Shown: positions 1 to 10,543, counted from the first letter of the stretch. The stretch is 64,000 bases of DNA from Variovorax jilinensis (GCF_030316885.1 NZ_JASZYQ010000003.1:620001-684000), one strand, 5' to 3'. Notes: generated by a model not told the origin, from the sequence alone. Made by a program: numbers and translations.

Positions 1-1453
1 TGAAGCTCTCGTCGGCCTTGACGCGGCGATGCGGCAGGTAGCCGCCGAGGGCCTTGCGGCGCTCGTGCAGATACTTCATCTCGGGCGTGTCGTCGGCCGG
101 CTTGTAGAACGGGAGGTCGGCGATCTGGCTGTCCGGAATCGGGATGTTGAAGCGGTCGCGGAAGGCGCGGATGTCGTCGTCGCCGAGCTTCTTGGTCTGG
201 TGGACCGTGTTCTTGCCTTCACCGATCTTGCCCATGCCGAAGCCCTTGACGGTCTTCACGAGCAGCACCGTGGGCTGGCCCTTGTGCTTGACAGCGGCAT
301 CGAACGCGGCATAGACCTTCTGCGAGTCGTGGCCACCACGGCGCAGGTTCCAGATCTCGTCGTCGCTCATCTTGGCAACCATCTCGAGCGTGCGCGGATC
401 GCGGCCGAAGAAGTGCTTGCGCACGTAGGCGCCGTCGTTGGCCTTGAACGACTGGTAATCGCCGTCATTGGTCTCCATCATGATCTTGCGCAGCGCACCG
501 TCCTTGTCGCGCGCGAGCAGCGGATCCCAGCTGCTGCCCCAGATCAGCTTGATGACGTTCCAGCCGGAGCCGCGGAATTCGCCTTCGAGCTCCTGGATGA
601 TCTTGCCGTTGCCCCGCACCGGGCCGTCGAGGCGTTGCAGGTTGCAGTTGATCACGAACACCAGGTTGTCGAGGTTCTCGCGCGCCGCCAGGCTGATCGC
701 GCCCAGCGATTCGACCTCGTCCATCTCGCCGTCGCCGCAGAAGACCCAGACCTTGCGGTTCTCGGTGTTGGCAATGCCGCGCGCATGCAGGTACTTGAGG
801 AACCGCGCCTGGTAGATCGCCATCAGGGGGCCCAGGCCCATCGATACGGTCGGGAACTGCCAGAACTCGGGCATCAGCTTCGGATGCGGGTAGCTCGACA
901 GGCCCTTGCCGTCGACTTCCTGGCGGAAGTTGAGCAGCTGCTCTTCGGTCAGGCGGCCCTCGAGATACGCGCGGGCATAGATGCCGGGCGAGACGTGGCC
1001 CTGGATGTAGAGGCAGTCGCCGCCGTGGTTCTCGCTCTCCGCGTGCCAGAAGTGGTTGAAGCCGGCGCCGAACATGCTGGCGAGCGACGCGAAGGAACCG
1101 ATGTGGCCGCCGAGGTCGCCGCCTTCGGGCGGATGGTGGCGGTTGGCCTTGACCACCATCGCCATCGCGTTCCAGCGCATGTAGGAACGCAGGCGCTCCT
1201 CGATCTCGGCATTGCCCGGAGAACGCTCTTCCTGGTTGGTCTCGATGGTGTTGACGTAGGCCGTGTTGGCCGAGAACGGCTTGTCGATGCTGTTCTGGCG
1301 GGCATGTTCGAGCAATTGCTCGAGCAGGAAGTGGGCACGCTCCGGCCCCTCGCTCTCGATGACCGCCGACAGGGCGTCCATCCATTCACGCGTTTCCTGC
1401 GCGTCCAGGTCGTTCGCGGCGGCGCCGAACTGGTTCTCGGGAATTGCCGACAT
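1..1453 (-). CDS. aceE: Pyruvate dehydrogenase E1 component, homodimeric type (partial, N-terminal part)
   Basis: This is the thiamine-diphosphate-dependent E1 subunit that decarboxylates pyruvate and passes the acetyl group to the lipoyl E2 in the cytoplasmic pyruvate dehydrogenase complex. About 484 codons are visible; the E. coli enzyme has about 890 residues, so the C-terminal half lies beyond the left edge. The protein starts MSAIPENQF and carries the thiamine-binding signature GDGEMDEVES near residue 238. The ATG is preceded by AAAGGAGAC at good spacing. No frame break is seen. It is divergent from a sensor kinase gene, with a 239-bp intergenic region between them. Family assignment is very secure; any role of the neighbouring two-component system in its control is only inferred from position. 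Confidence 0.96.
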   Translation of the reverse strand, partial: MSAIPENQFGAAANDLDAQETREWMDALSAVIESEGPERAHFLLEQLLEHARQNSIDKPFSANTAYVNTIETNQEERSPGNAEIEERLRSYMRWNAMAMVVKANRHHPPEGGDLGGHIGSFASLASMFGAGFNHFWHAESENHGGDCLYIQGHVSPGIYARAYLEGRLTEEQLLNFRQEVDGKGLSSYPHPKLMPEFWQFPTVSMGLGPLMAIYQARFLKYLHARGIANTENRKVWVFCGDGEMDEVESLGAISLAARENLDNLVFVINCNLQRLDGPVRGNGKIIQELEGEFRGSGWNVIKLIWGSSWDPLLARDKDGALRKIMMETNDGDYQSFKANDGAYVRKHFFGRDPRTLEMVAKMSDDEIWNLRRGGHDSQKVYAAFDAAVKHKGQPTVLLVKTVKGFGMGKIGEGKNTVHQTKKLGDDDIRAFRDRFNIPIPDSQIADLPFYKPADDTPEMKYLHERRKALGGYLPHRRVKADESF

Positions 1454-1581
1454 GCTTGTCTCCTTTTTTGAGGCGTTGTGGCAGTAATTTAGTGCCGGAA
1501 GTGGCAGCGCGCGGCAGTTTCTCACAGAATTCTGCCGATTTCAAATCGTGCTTGTTGATTTCTCTATATGAAATTCAAATG

Positions 1582-1591
1582 AAACCGGTTT
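1582..1591. promoter_or_regulatory. Perfect 10-bp palindrome in the aceE/sensor kinase divergent promoter region
   Basis: AAACCGGTTT is a perfect dyad in the AT-rich middle of the 239-bp region between the divergent starts at 1453 and 1693. Its position fits a binding site for a dimeric regulator, but the regulator is unknown and a 10-bp palindrome can occur by chance. No convincing -35/-10 pair could be placed for either gene. Confidence 0.3.
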
Positions 1592-1692
1592 GATCCCGCA
1601 GGCGGGGGAGTCATCGCGTCGCACCCGGCCCTGAGGCGGCACGGGGCACGTGTGCCTCCCTTCGCCCGGGCCCGTTCACCTAAACTTCGAGG

Positions 1693-4230
1693 ATGCCCCT
1701 TTCCTCCCCGATCGCCGTTGCCCGCAACGCCGCGTCGCCGCTGTCCTGGCTGCGCCGCTGGTGGCGGCGCCAGACGCCGATGCTGCAGGATGCCGTCGCC
1801 ATGCTGGCTCCGCTGGCGGCCGTGATGCTGTTCCTGGCGGCGATCGTCTCGGCCTTCTGGTACCTGCGCGCCGAGGAAGTGGAGCGCGTCCAGGAATCGG
1901 TCAAGCGCGACGTCGAATACGCCCAGCAGCGCGTGCGGCTGCGCCTGCTCGAGCGCCAGGAGCAGCTCATGCGCCTGGCGCGCGACGCCTCCAACCGGGA
2001 GATCGACGGCGCCGAGTTCAGCAGCCGCGCCGAATCGCTGGTGAGCCAGTTCCCCGAGCTGCAGTCGGTCAGCTGGATCGACGACCGCCGCCGCTTCAAG
2101 GCGAGCTATGCAGCGCCGAGCGTGCATCCGGCGCAGCAGCACGCGGTCGGCGAGGTGCTGCGGCCCGGCGAGATCGAGAGCAACTACGCGCTGGCGCGCG
2201 AGCTGCGCCAGCCGGTGTTCTCGCAGCCGCTGGCCGGTGGCGATCCGCCGCCGATGCTCCAGCTCTACATCCCGCTGTTCGACCAGGGCCTGTTCGCGGG
2301 CATGCTGCTCGGCGAATTCTCGATCGACGGCCTGCTGCGCTACGGCATGCCGTCCGAGGTCTCGGCGCGCTACGCGGTCTCGCTGCTCGATGCCAAGGGC
2401 GGACTGATCGCGGGCAACACCGTCGCCAGCCCGCGCACCCCGGCCAACCGGCTGCAGCCCTGGACCGCGCGAACCAACGAATACGAGGTGCCGGTGTCGC
2501 CCGTCGGCAATGCGCTGGTGCTGCGGGCCCAGGCCTACCGCACGTCGCAGGGCGTGGTCGGCAACGGACTGTTCTGGCTGGTCGGCGCGCTCAGCGTGCT
2601 CACGAGCTGGATGCTGATCGGCACTTGGCGCCACACGCGCCGGCGCCTGCAGGCGCAGCAGGCCCTGGTGGCCGAGACCAATTTCCGCCGCGCGATGGAG
2701 AACTCCATGCTCACCGGCATGCGGGTGCTCGACCTCGAAGGCCGCATCACCTACGTCAACGCGGCCTTCTGCGCCATGACCGGCTGGAGCGAGAACGAAC
2801 TCGTCGGCCAGACGCCGCCCTTCCCCTACTGGCTCGAGTCCGACCGCGAGGTCATGAACGAGCGGCTCGAGGAGGAACTGCACGGCCGCGCCCTGCCCGG
2901 CGGCTTCCAGGTGCGCGTCAAGCGCCGCAACGGCAGCGTCTTCAACGCGCGCCTGTACGTCTCGCCCCTGATCGACGCCCGCGGCCACCAGACCGGCTGG
3001 ATGACCTCGATGACGGACATCACCGAGCCGACGCGCATCCGCGAGCAGCTGTCCGCTTCGTACGAGCGCTTCACCACCGTGCTCGAGGCGCTCGATGCCT
3101 CGGTGTCGGTGGCCCCGCTCGGCAGCGAGGAGCTGCTGTTCGCCAACAAGCTCTACCGGCTCTGGTTCGGCTCGGACACGGTCGGCCATCTCGGCATGGT
3201 GGCGCAGGCCGGCGTGCCGGCCACCCAGGCGCGCGACGAGGAGCTCGACGACGTCGACTCCTTCGCCGGCCTGCCGATCGACCAGCTGACGACGGCCCAG
3301 CCGGCCAACAACGAGATCTTCGTGCCCGAGCTCGGCAAGTGGCTCGAGGTGCGCTCGCGCTATCTCACCTGGGTCGACGGCCGGCTCGCGCAGCTGGTGA
3401 TCGCGACCGACATCACGCCGCGGCGCGATGCCGAGGATCTGGCGGCGGCCCAGGCCGACCGGGCCCATGCCGCCAGCCGGCTGATCACGATGGGCGAGAT
3501 GGCGTCGAGCGTGGCACACGAGCTCAACCAGCCGCTGACCGCGATCACCAACTACTGCAACGGCATGGTCTCGCGCATCAAGGGCCAGAACATCGACACC
3601 GAAGCGCTGCTCTCTGCGCTCGAGAAGACCTCCAAGCAGGCGCAGCGCGCGGGCCAGATCATCCAGCGCATCCGCTCCTTCGTGAAGCGCAGCGAGCCGA
3701 ACCGCACGCCGGCCGAGGTCTCGACCATGGTCGGCGAGGCGGTCGAGCTGGCCGGCATCGAGCTGCGGCGCCGCAACGTGCGGCTCAACCACTACGTGGC
3801 GGCGCGGCTGCCGGTGCTGCGGGTCGACCCGATCCTCATCGAGCAGGTGATGGTCAACCTGCTCAAGAACGCGGCCGAGTCGATCGACCTCGCCAACCGC
3901 CCGCTGGCGCGTCGGAGCGTCGAGCTGCGCGTGCTGCCCAAGCTGATCGACGGCCAGCCGGCGGTCGAGTTCTCGGTGCAGGACACCGGCATGGGCCTGG
4001 CGCCCGAAGTCATGGACCGGCTCTATGAAGCCTTCTTCTCGACCAAGCCCGAAGGCATGGGAATCGGGCTCAACCTGTGCCGCACCATCGTCGAGTCGCA
4101 CCGGGGCCGGATGCAGGCGGAGAACATCTACAATGGCCCCGATATCGTCGGCTGCCGTTTCTCCTTCTGGATACCGGTGTTGGACGCTATTGATTCCATA
4201 GCAAGCAACGAGGCGAAAGTACCTGCATGA
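1693..4230 (+). CDS. Membrane PAS-domain sensor histidine kinase
   Basis: A two-component sensor of 845 residues. A first membrane segment lies at about residues 38-58 and a second at about 290-312, leaving a periplasmic sensor region of some 230 residues. A PAS domain begins near residue 331, followed by a second PAS-like region. The HisKA phosphoacceptor motif AHELNQPL has its histidine at residue 609, followed by an N box (NLLKNAAES) and G boxes ([17 protein letters not shown]) of the HATPase domain. It overlaps the next gene by ATGA, so kinase and regulator are translationally coupled. The architecture resembles DctB/FixL-type kinases. The signal is unknown. Being divergent from aceE, a role in central carbon control is possible but is inference. 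Confidence 0.9.
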   Translation: MPLSSPIAVARNAASPLSWLRRWWRRQTPMLQDAVAMLAPLAAVMLFLAAIVSAFWYLRAEEVERVQESVKRDVEYAQQRVRLRLLERQEQLMRLARDASNREIDGAEFSSRAESLVSQFPELQSVSWIDDRRRFKASYAAPSVHPAQQHAVGEVLRPGEIESNYALARELRQPVFSQPLAGGDPPPMLQLYIPLFDQGLFAGMLLGEFSIDGLLRYGMPSEVSARYAVSLLDAKGGLIAGNTVASPRTPANRLQPWTARTNEYEVPVSPVGNALVLRAQAYRTSQGVVGNGLFWLVGALSVLTSWMLIGTWRHTRRRLQAQQALVAETNFRRAMENSMLTGMRVLDLEGRITYVNAAFCAMTGWSENELVGQTPPFPYWLESDREVMNERLEEELHGRALPGGFQVRVKRRNGSVFNARLYVSPLIDARGHQTGWMTSMTDITEPTRIREQLSASYERFTTVLEALDASVSVAPLGSEELLFANKLYRLWFGSDTVGHLGMVAQAGVPATQARDEELDDVDSFAGLPIDQLTTAQPANNEIFVPELGKWLEVRSRYLTWVDGRLAQLVIATDITPRRDAEDLAAAQADRAHAASRLITMGEMASSVAHELNQPLTAITNYCNGMVSRIKGQNIDTEALLSALEKTSKQAQRAGQIIQRIRSFVKRSEPNRTPAEVSTMVGEAVELAGIELRRRNVRLNHYVAARLPVLRVDPILIEQVMVNLLKNAAESIDLANRPLARRSVELRVLPKLIDGQPAVEFSVQDTGMGLAPEVMDRLYEAFFSTKPEGMGIGLNLCRTIVESHRGRMQAENIYNGPDIVGCRFSFWIPVLDAIDSIASNEAKVPA

Positions 4231-4859
4231 GTTTGATTCCCAAGAAGGGCACGGTCTACGTCGTCGACGACGACGAAGCGGTCCGCGATTCGTTGCAATG
4301 GCTGCTCGAAGGCAAGGACTACCGCGTCCGCTGCTTCGATTCGGCCGAGTCCTTCCTGTCGCGCTACGACCCGCGCGAGGTGGCCTGCCTGATCGTCGAC
4401 ATCCGCATGGGCGGCATGTCCGGCATCGAACTGCAGGACCGCCTGATCGAGCGCCGCTCGCCGCTGCCGATCGTGGTCATCACGGGCCACGGCGACGTGC
4501 CGATGGCGGTCGACTCGATGAAGAAGGGCGCGATGGATTTCATCCAGAAGCCCTTCAACGACGAAGCCCTCGTGACCCTGGTCGAGCGCATGCTCGAACA
4601 CGCGCGCGGCGCCTTCGCCCAGCACCAGCAGTCGGCCAGCCGCGACGCGCTGCTGTCCAAGCTCACGGGCCGCGAGGCCCAGGTGCTCGAGCGAATCGTC
4701 GCCGGCCGCCTCAACAAGCAGATCGCCGACGACCTCGGCATCAGCATCAAGACGGTGGAGGCGCACCGCGCCAACATCATGGAAAAGCTCAACGCCAACA
4801 CCGTGGCCGACCTGCTCAAGATCGCACTCGGACAGGCAGCGGCGGCAGCCAAGGCCTGA
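4227..4859 (+). CDS. FixJ/NarL-type response regulator
   Basis: A 210-residue response regulator, partner of the kinase that overlaps it by 4 bp. The receiver domain occupies about residues 8-125, with acidic residues D14-D16, phosphoacceptor D58 in LIVDIRM, T86 and K108 in QKPF. A LuxR-type helix-turn-helix follows at about 143-205, with the typical [18 protein letters not shown] recognition helix. This is the FixJ domain order, without an AAA domain, so it should act on sigma70-type promoters. The targets are unknown; the divergent aceE promoter is the nearest candidate. A hairpin followed by T residues lies downstream at 4900. Confidence 0.93.
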   Translation: MSLIPKKGTVYVVDDDEAVRDSLQWLLEGKDYRVRCFDSAESFLSRYDPREVACLIVDIRMGGMSGIELQDRLIERRSPLPIVVITGHGDVPMAVDSMKKGAMDFIQKPFNDEALVTLVERMLEHARGAFAQHQQSASRDALLSKLTGREAQVLERIVAGRLNKQIADDLGISIKTVEAHRANIMEKLNANTVADLLKIALGQAAAAAKA

Positions 4860-4899
4860 TTGCCGGCCCTGCGGCTTCGCACCGGCCAGATTCAATCCA

Positions 4900-4922
4900 C
4901 GCCTGCTGCCAAGCGGGCGTTT
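4900..4922 (+). terminator. Candidate intrinsic terminator after the response regulator
   Basis: CGCCTGC and GCGGGCG form a 7-bp stem (one G-U pair) with loop TGCCAA, followed by TTTCC and then ATTTCT. It lies 40 bp after the regulator stop and 24 bp before folD. The T tract is short, so termination may be partial. Confidence 0.4.
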
Positions 4923-4945
4923 CCATTTCTGAAGATCCAAAACCC

Positions 4946-5809
4946 ATGACAGCTCAACTGATAGACGGCAATGCGCTCTCCGCCCGGCTGCGCGCCGACG
5001 TCGCCTCGCGCGCCGCAGCGCTGAAGGCGCGCGGCGTGGTGCCGGGCCTGGCCGTGGTGCTGGTCGGCGAGAACCCGGCCAGCCAGGTCTACGTGCGCAA
5101 CAAGGTCAAGGCCTGCAACGACAACGGACTGCATTCGGTGCTCGAGAAGCATCCGGCCGAGCTCAGCGAGGCCGCGCTGCTGGCGCGCGTCGAGGCGCTC
5201 AACGCCGATCCCGCCATCCACGGCATCCTGGTGCAGCTGCCGCTGCCGGCTCACATCGACGCCCAGAAGGTGATCGAGGCGATCGCGCCGGCCAAGGACG
5301 TCGACGGCTTCCACGTCGCCAGCGCCGGCGCCCTGATGACCGGCTCGTCGGGCTTCTGGCCCTGCACGCCCTACGGCTGCATGAAGATGCTCGAGTCGAT
5401 CGGCTACGACCTGCGCGGCAAGCACGCGGTGGTCATCGGCCGCAGCAACATCGTCGGCAAGCCGATGGCGCTGATGCTGCTGGCCAAGAACGCCACGGTC
5501 ACGATCTGCCACAGCGCCACGCCCGACCTCGGCGCCTTCACGCGCCAGGCCGACGTGGTGGTGGCCGCGGTCGGCAAGCGCAATGTGCTCACGGCCGACA
5601 TGGTCAAGCCCGGCGCGGTGGTGATCGACGTCGGAATGAACCGCAACGACGAGGGCAAGCTCTGCGGCGACGTCGATTTCGCCGGCGTGCGAGAGGTCGC
5701 GGGCTGGATCACGCCGGTGCCCGGCGGCGTCGGCCCGATGACCATCACGATGCTGCTGGTCAACACCCTCGAGGCCGCCGAACGCGCGGCCGCCGCCAGC
5801 GCCACTTGA
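4946..5809 (+). CDS. folD: Bifunctional methylenetetrahydrofolate dehydrogenase/cyclohydrolase
   Basis: FolD interconverts 5,10-methylene-, methenyl- and 10-formyl-tetrahydrofolate with NADP in the cytoplasm, supplying one-carbon units for purine and formyl-Met synthesis. The 287-residue length is normal for the family. Visible signatures are the catalytic lysine region [17 protein letters not shown], the nucleotide-binding GRSNIVGKP and the C-terminal PGGVGPMT. The ATG follows a possible terminator from the preceding regulator, so folD is probably transcribed on its own or with prlC, which begins 34 bp after its stop. Confidence 0.96.
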   Translation: MTAQLIDGNALSARLRADVASRAAALKARGVVPGLAVVLVGENPASQVYVRNKVKACNDNGLHSVLEKHPAELSEAALLARVEALNADPAIHGILVQLPLPAHIDAQKVIEAIAPAKDVDGFHVASAGALMTGSSGFWPCTPYGCMKMLESIGYDLRGKHAVVIGRSNIVGKPMALMLLAKNATVTICHSATPDLGAFTRQADVVVAAVGKRNVLTADMVKPGAVVIDVGMNRNDEGKLCGDVDFAGVREVAGWITPVPGGVGPMTITMLLVNTLEAAERAAAASAT

Positions 5810-5843
5810 ACTCGCGCTCCTTGTCCGCCATCTGAACCAGACC

Positions 5844-7892
5844 ATGACCAATCCGCTCCTCGACTTCAACGACCTCCCGCTGTTCGACCAGATCAAGCCG
5901 GAGCATGTCGCGCCCGCGGTCGACGCCCTGCTGGCCGGTGCCGAAACCGCGCTGCAGCAGGTCACTGCGCCCGAATTCCCGGCCGACTGGACCGCAATCG
6001 CCCGGGTGCTGGACGTGGCCTCCGAGCGCTTCAGTCGCGCCTGGGGCGCGGTCGGCCACCTCAATGCCGTGGCGGACACACCCGAACTGCGCGCCGCCTA
6101 CAACGAGGCCATGCCGCGCGTGACGGCCTTCTGGACCCGCCTGGGCTCCGACGAGCGGCTCTATGCCAAGTACAAGGCAATCGACCCCGCGGTGCTCAAC
6201 CCCGAACAGCGCCAGGCACACCGCAATGCGATCCGCAACTTCGTGCTCGGTGGCGCCGAACTGCAGGGCGCGGCCAAGGCCCGCTTCGCCGAGATCCAGG
6301 AGCGCCAGGCCGAACTGAGCCAGAAGTTCAGCGAGAACGCGCTCGACGCCACCGACGCGTTTGCCTGGTTCGCGGTGCGCGATGACCTCGACGGCGTGCC
6401 GGAAGACGTCATCGGTGCCGCCCGCGCAGCCGCCGAGGCCGAGGGCAAGGAAGGCTACAAGCTCACGCTCAAGATGCCCTGCTACCTGCCGGTGATGCAG
6501 TTCGCCAGGAGCAGCGCGCTGCGCGAGCGGCTCTACCGCGCCTACGTCACGCGCGCCAGCGAGTTCGGCGATCCGGCCTTCGACAACACGGGCCTGATCC
6601 GCGAGATCCTCGCGCTGCGCCAGGAAGAGGCCAAGCTGCTCGGCTACCCCAACTTCGGCGAGCTCTCGATCGTGCCGAAGATGGCCGAATCGGCCGACCA
6701 GGTCATCAAGTTCCTGCGCGACCTCGCGTCCAAGGCCAGGCCCTACGGCCAGCGCGACCTGGCCGACCTGCGCGCCTTCGCGGCCGAGCACCTGGGCCTG
6801 GCCGATCCGCAGCCCTGGGACTGGACCTACGTCGGCGAGAAGCTCAAGGAAGCACGCTACGCCTTCAGCGAGCAGGAGGTGAAGCAGTACTTCACGGCAC
6901 CCAAGGTGATGGCCGGCCTGTTCAAGATCGTCGAGACCCTGTTCGAGGTGCAGATCCGCCGCGACAGCGCGCCCGTGTGGCATCCGAGCGTCGAGTTCTA
7001 CCGCATCGAGCGCGCCGGCCAGAAGGTCGGCCAGTTCTACCTCGACCCCTCGGCGCGCGCGGCCAAGCGAGGCGGCGCCTGGATGGACGACGTGCGTGCG
7101 CGCTGGCTGCGCCCCGACACCGGCACGCTGCAGACGCCGATCGCGCAACTGGTCTGCAACTTCGCCGACGGCGTCGATGGCAAGCCGCCGCTGCTCACGC
7201 ACGACGATGTGACGACGCTGTTCCACGAATTCGGCCACGGGCTGCATCACATGCTCACGCGCGTCGACGAGCGCGATGTCTCGGGCATCAGCGGCGTCGA
7301 ATGGGACGCGGTCGAGCTGCCGAGCCAGTTCATGGAGAACTTCTGCTGGGAGTGGGACGTGCTGGCCCACATGACCTCGCATGTCGACACCGGCGCGCCG
7401 CTGCCGCGCCCGCTGTTCGACAAGATGACCGCGGCCAAGAACTTCCAGAGCGGCCTGCAGACGCTGCGCCAGATCGAGTTCTCGCTGTTCGACATGCTGC
7501 TGCACACCGGCTACGACGCCGCCACGGCAGCGCCCCACGAGGTCATGGCCCTGCTCGCCAAGGTGCGCGAAGAGGTCGCCGTGATGCCCTCCCCGGCCTT
7601 CAGCCGCACGCCGAACACCTTCAGCCACATCTTCTCCGGCGGCTATGCGGCCGGCTACTACAGCTACAAGTGGGCCGAGGTGCTGAGCGCCGACGCCTAC
7701 GCAGCCTTCGAGGAAACGGCAGGCGCCAACGGCGAGCCGAGCGTCGAGACCGGCCGCAAGTACCGCGAGGCCATCCTCGAGGCCGGCGGCAGCCGCAGCG
7801 CGATGGAGTCCTTCAAGGCCTTCCGCGGCCGCGAACCGGAGCTCGATGCCTTGCTGAGGCACCAGGGCATGTCGGAGGCGCAGCCGGCCTGA
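5844..7892 (+). CDS. prlC: Oligopeptidase A (M3 family metallopeptidase)
   Basis: A cytoplasmic zinc endopeptidase that degrades short peptides, including cleaved signal peptides. It has 682 residues, the usual size for PrlC/OpdA. The zinc motif HEFGH is at residues 461-465 within LFHEFGHGLHHML, and the third ligand is a glutamate in the following VELPSQFMENF segment near residue 490. The Tyr/Gly-rich GGYAAGYYSYKWAEV segment conserved near the end of M3 enzymes is present. It lies 34 bp after folD in the same direction; folD-prlC adjacency is common in this group. Confidence 0.95.
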   Translation: MTNPLLDFNDLPLFDQIKPEHVAPAVDALLAGAETALQQVTAPEFPADWTAIARVLDVASERFSRAWGAVGHLNAVADTPELRAAYNEAMPRVTAFWTRLGSDERLYAKYKAIDPAVLNPEQRQAHRNAIRNFVLGGAELQGAAKARFAEIQERQAELSQKFSENALDATDAFAWFAVRDDLDGVPEDVIGAARAAAEAEGKEGYKLTLKMPCYLPVMQFARSSALRERLYRAYVTRASEFGDPAFDNTGLIREILALRQEEAKLLGYPNFGELSIVPKMAESADQVIKFLRDLASKARPYGQRDLADLRAFAAEHLGLADPQPWDWTYVGEKLKEARYAFSEQEVKQYFTAPKVMAGLFKIVETLFEVQIRRDSAPVWHPSVEFYRIERAGQKVGQFYLDPSARAAKRGGAWMDDVRARWLRPDTGTLQTPIAQLVCNFADGVDGKPPLLTHDDVTTLFHEFGHGLHHMLTRVDERDVSGISGVEWDAVELPSQFMENFCWEWDVLAHMTSHVDTGAPLPRPLFDKMTAAKNFQSGLQTLRQIEFSLFDMLLHTGYDAATAAPHEVMALLAKVREEVAVMPSPAFSRTPNTFSHIFSGGYAAGYYSYKWAEVLSADAYAAFEETAGANGEPSVETGRKYREAILEAGGSRSAMESFKAFRGREPELDALLRHQGMSEAQPA

Positions 7893-7966
7893 GCAGGTGC
7901 CGAGGCGCGACTTTCGCCGGCACCTTGAGTGATACTCCGCTGCATCCGATCTCTGGAAATCCAACG

Positions 7967-8605
7967 ATGAAGCTGCACTCCGCCCTTCCGGTCCTCACCC
8001 TGCTGCTGGTCGCCGGGTCGGCGCTCGCGCAGCCGGTCTATCGCAACGTCGACAAGACCGGCAAGGTCACCTTCTCGGACCAGCCACCGAGCGCCAACGC
8101 ACCGGCTGCACCGGCGCGCGATGCCGGCGGCGGCAGCACGGGGGTGGGCGGCGCCGCACTGCCTTTCGAACTGCGGCAGGTGGTGCAGCGCTATCCGGTG
8201 ACGATCTACACCGGCGACGAGTGCGGCCCGTGCAACGCCGGCCGCTCTCTGCTGATCACGCGCGGCGTGCCCTTCGACGAACGCAGTGTCAAGACCGACG
8301 CCGACGTCGCGGCGCTGGAACGCCTGAGCAGCCAGAAATCGGTGCCGATGCTCAAGATCGGCAGCCACCAGATCAGCGGCTTCTCGGACGCCGAATGGTC
8401 GCAATACCTCGATGCCGCCGGCTATCCCAAGAGCACGCAGCTGCCGCCCGGCTATCGCAACGGGCCGGCCCAGCCGCTGGTGGCGCTGCAGCCTGCGGCA
8501 GCGGCCTCACCCGCGGCCGCTGCGCCTTCGGCGCCGGCGCCGGCCGCCGACGTGCCGCCTCCCAGCGGGCCGACGCCGAGCAATCCCGCAGGCATCAAGT
8601 TCTAG
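7967..8605 (+). CDS. Exported DUF4124-glutaredoxin domain protein
   Basis: A 212-residue protein with a Sec signal peptide ending near ALAQP (residues 1-19), then a DUF4124-like segment (PVYRNVDKTGKVTFSDQPP), a linker, a glutaredoxin fold with a CGPC redox pair, and a Pro/Ala-rich low-complexity tail of some 60 residues. The CxxC plus cis-Pro (VPMLKIG) indicate thiol-disulfide chemistry, probably in the periplasm; the substrate is unknown. It lies 74 bp downstream of prlC. The combination of DUF4124 and glutaredoxin domains is seen in Burkholderiales, but no physiological role can be read from this sequence. Confidence 0.85.
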   Translation: MKLHSALPVLTLLLVAGSALAQPVYRNVDKTGKVTFSDQPPSANAPAAPARDAGGGSTGVGGAALPFELRQVVQRYPVTIYTGDECGPCNAGRSLLITRGVPFDERSVKTDADVAALERLSSQKSVPMLKIGSHQISGFSDAEWSQYLDAAGYPKSTQLPPGYRNGPAQPLVALQPAAAASPAAAAPSAPAPAADVPPPSGPTPSNPAGIKF

Positions 8606-8638
8606 GCCCTGCCGATCGCAGCGCCCCCCGCGCGCGGT

Positions 8639-9340
8639 TCAGTCGAAGTTCATCGTCCGCACGCCCGACGAGGTCGCGAGCAGGCAGACATTCGCGCGCT
8701 GGTGCGCGAAGACGCCCACCGTGACCACGCCGGGCCACTGGTTGACCTCGTTCTCGAAGTCGAGCGGATCGGTGATGCGCAGGCCGGTCACGTCGACGAT
8801 GTGCTGGCCGTTGTCCGTCACCAGCGGCAGGCCGTCCTTCTCGCGCACCTGCGCCAGGCCGCCAAGCCGCGCAAACTGGCGCATGACGCGCCGCGCTGCC
8901 ATCGGCACCACCTCGACCGGCAGCGGGAAGGCGCCCAGGGTGTTGACGAGCTTGGAGGCATCGGCGATGCAGACGAAGCGCCGCGACTGCGCCGCGACGA
9001 TCTTCTCGCGCGTGAGCGCCGCGCCACCGCCCTTGATCATGTAGCCCCGGCCGTCGATCTCGTCGGCACCGTCGATGTAGACCGCCAGCTCGTCGACCGC
9101 ATTGCTGTCGAAGACCTCGATGCCGGCCGCGCGCAGCCGTTCGGTGGATGCCACCGAGCTCGATACGGCACCGCGGATGCGCGCCTTGACGCCGGCCAGC
9201 GCCTCGATGAACTTGTTCACCGTCGAACCGGTGCCGACGCCGATGATCTCGCCGTCCACGATGTAGTCGAGCGCAGCGCGGCCGACCTGGGCCTTGAGTT
9301 CGTCCTGGGTGAAGGCGGCAGCGGGAGCGGGGGAAGTCAT
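8639..9340 (-). CDS. rpiA: Ribose-5-phosphate isomerase A
   Basis: RpiA interconverts ribose 5-phosphate and ribulose 5-phosphate in the pentose phosphate pathway. It is 233 residues long, close to the family norm of about 220-235. Signature motifs are GTGSTVNKF (phosphate loop), DGADEID (catalytic Asp) and [11 protein letters not shown]. The start is the ATG of [10 protein letters not shown]; the reading frame stays open upstream into pyrD but that extension has no homology. It is divergent from pyrD with only 48 bp between starts, and convergent with the glutaredoxin gene. Confidence 0.96.
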   Translation of the reverse strand: MTSPAPAAAFTQDELKAQVGRAALDYIVDGEIIGVGTGSTVNKFIEALAGVKARIRGAVSSSVASTERLRAAGIEVFDSNAVDELAVYIDGADEIDGRGYMIKGGGAALTREKIVAAQSRRFVCIADASKLVNTLGAFPLPVEVVPMAARRVMRQFARLGGLAQVREKDGLPLVTDNGQHIVDVTGLRITDPLDFENEVNQWPGVVTVGVFAHQRANVCLLATSSGVRTMNFD

Positions 9341-9388
9341 CGGGGAGAATCCTGGGCTGATTAGAAGTCTGAAGTCGAGAATTATCCG

Positions 9389-10456
9389 ATGCTCCTGCCG
9401 CTGCCCTCCTCCCTCTACGGGCTTGCCCGCACGTTCCTGTTCGGCGTCGACGCCGAACGCGCCCACGAGCTGACCCTCGACGCCCTCGCGCGGACCCAGA
9501 ACACACCGCTGGCCTGCGCCTATGCCGCGCCGCGCGTGGCCGACCGCTCCACCATCGCCGGCCTCTCGTTCCCGAACCGCATCGGCCTGGCCGCCGGGCT
9601 CGACAAGAATGCGCGCTGCATCGACGCCTTCGGCGCCATGGGCTTCGGCTTCGTCGAGGTCGGCACCGTCACGCCGAAGCCGCAGCCAGGCAATGCCAAG
9701 CCGCGAATCTTCCGGTTGCCGCAGCGCGACGCCCTCATCAATCGCCTGGGCTTCAACAACGAGGGGCTCGACGCCTTCATCGCCAACGTGCAGCGCGCGC
9801 GCTTTCGACGCGACACCGGCCGGCCGCCCATGCTGCTGGGCCTCAACATCGGCAAGAACGCAGCGACTCCGATCGAGCGCGCGGTCGACGACTACCTGAT
9901 CTGCCTCGACGGCGTCTACCCCCACGCCGACTACGTGACGATCAACATCTCGAGCCCCAACACCGCGAACCTGCGCTCGCTGCAGAGCGACGAGGCGCTG
10001 GACGCCCTGCTCGGTGCCGTGGCCGACAAGCGCGAGACGCTGGCCGCGCGCCAGGGCAAGCGGGTGCCGCTGTTCGTCAAGATCGCGCCCGACCTCGACC
10101 AGGCGCAGGTCGGGGTGATCGCCGCCACGCTGCTGCGCCACCGCATGGACGGCGTCATCGCGACCAACACCACGCTGGCGCGCGAGGCCGTGGCCGGATT
10201 GCCGCACGCCGAGGAGGCCGGCGGGCTCTCGGGCGCACCGGTGCGCGAAGCCAGCAACCGCGTGATCGGCCAGCTGCGCGCCGCGCTCGGGCCCGACTAT
10301 CCGATCATCGGCGTAGGTGGTGTGCTGAGCGCGGCCGACGCCGAGGCCAAGATCGACGCCGGTGCCAACCTGGTCCAGATCTACACCGGCCTGATCTACC
10401 GCGGGCCGGCGCTGGTGCGCCAGGCGGCGCAGGCGCTGCGCGACCGCAAGGGCTGA
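9389..10456 (+). CDS. pyrD: Dihydroorotate dehydrogenase (quinone), class 2
   Basis: This membrane-associated flavoenzyme oxidises dihydroorotate to orotate with quinone as acceptor, the fourth step of pyrimidine synthesis. The length is 355 residues including the N-terminal amphipathic region typical of class 2. Motifs include [10 protein letters not shown] (FMN), the catalytic serine in [11 protein letters not shown] and the C-terminal [27 protein letters not shown] region. It is divergent from rpiA. Confidence 0.96.
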   Translation: MLLPLPSSLYGLARTFLFGVDAERAHELTLDALARTQNTPLACAYAAPRVADRSTIAGLSFPNRIGLAAGLDKNARCIDAFGAMGFGFVEVGTVTPKPQPGNAKPRIFRLPQRDALINRLGFNNEGLDAFIANVQRARFRRDTGRPPMLLGLNIGKNAATPIERAVDDYLICLDGVYPHADYVTINISSPNTANLRSLQSDEALDALLGAVADKRETLAARQGKRVPLFVKIAPDLDQAQVGVIAATLLRHRMDGVIATNTTLAREAVAGLPHAEEAGGLSGAPVREASNRVIGQLRAALGPDYPIIGVGGVLSAADAEAKIDAGANLVQIYTGLIYRGPALVRQAAQALRDRKG

Positions 10457-10496
10457 GGCGCGCGAAGGCTGCTTCGGACCGGCGACAGCCCGACCC

Positions 10497-10520
10497 CGGC
10501 CGCCCGGCCGCCCGGCCGCC
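10497..10520. repeat. Three tandem copies of an 8-bp GC-only unit
   Basis: CGGCCGCC is repeated three times without interruption between the convergent ends of pyrD and the holin-like gene. Flanking CGACCCCGG and CCGGGGTGGGTCG can pair with a bulge, so the region may form a structured 3' end for both convergent transcripts. No T tract is present. Confidence 0.5.
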
Positions 10521-10543
10521 GGGTTACCGGGGTGGGTCGAGTG

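Noticed and set aside
29-1471. A 480-codon plus-strand open frame opposite aceE
   Set aside because: Antisense shadow; aceE on the minus strand is unmistakable.
10497-10520. Repeats suggestive of a CRISPR array
   Set aside because: Three contiguous 8-bp units with no spacers; simple GC-rich tandem repeat.
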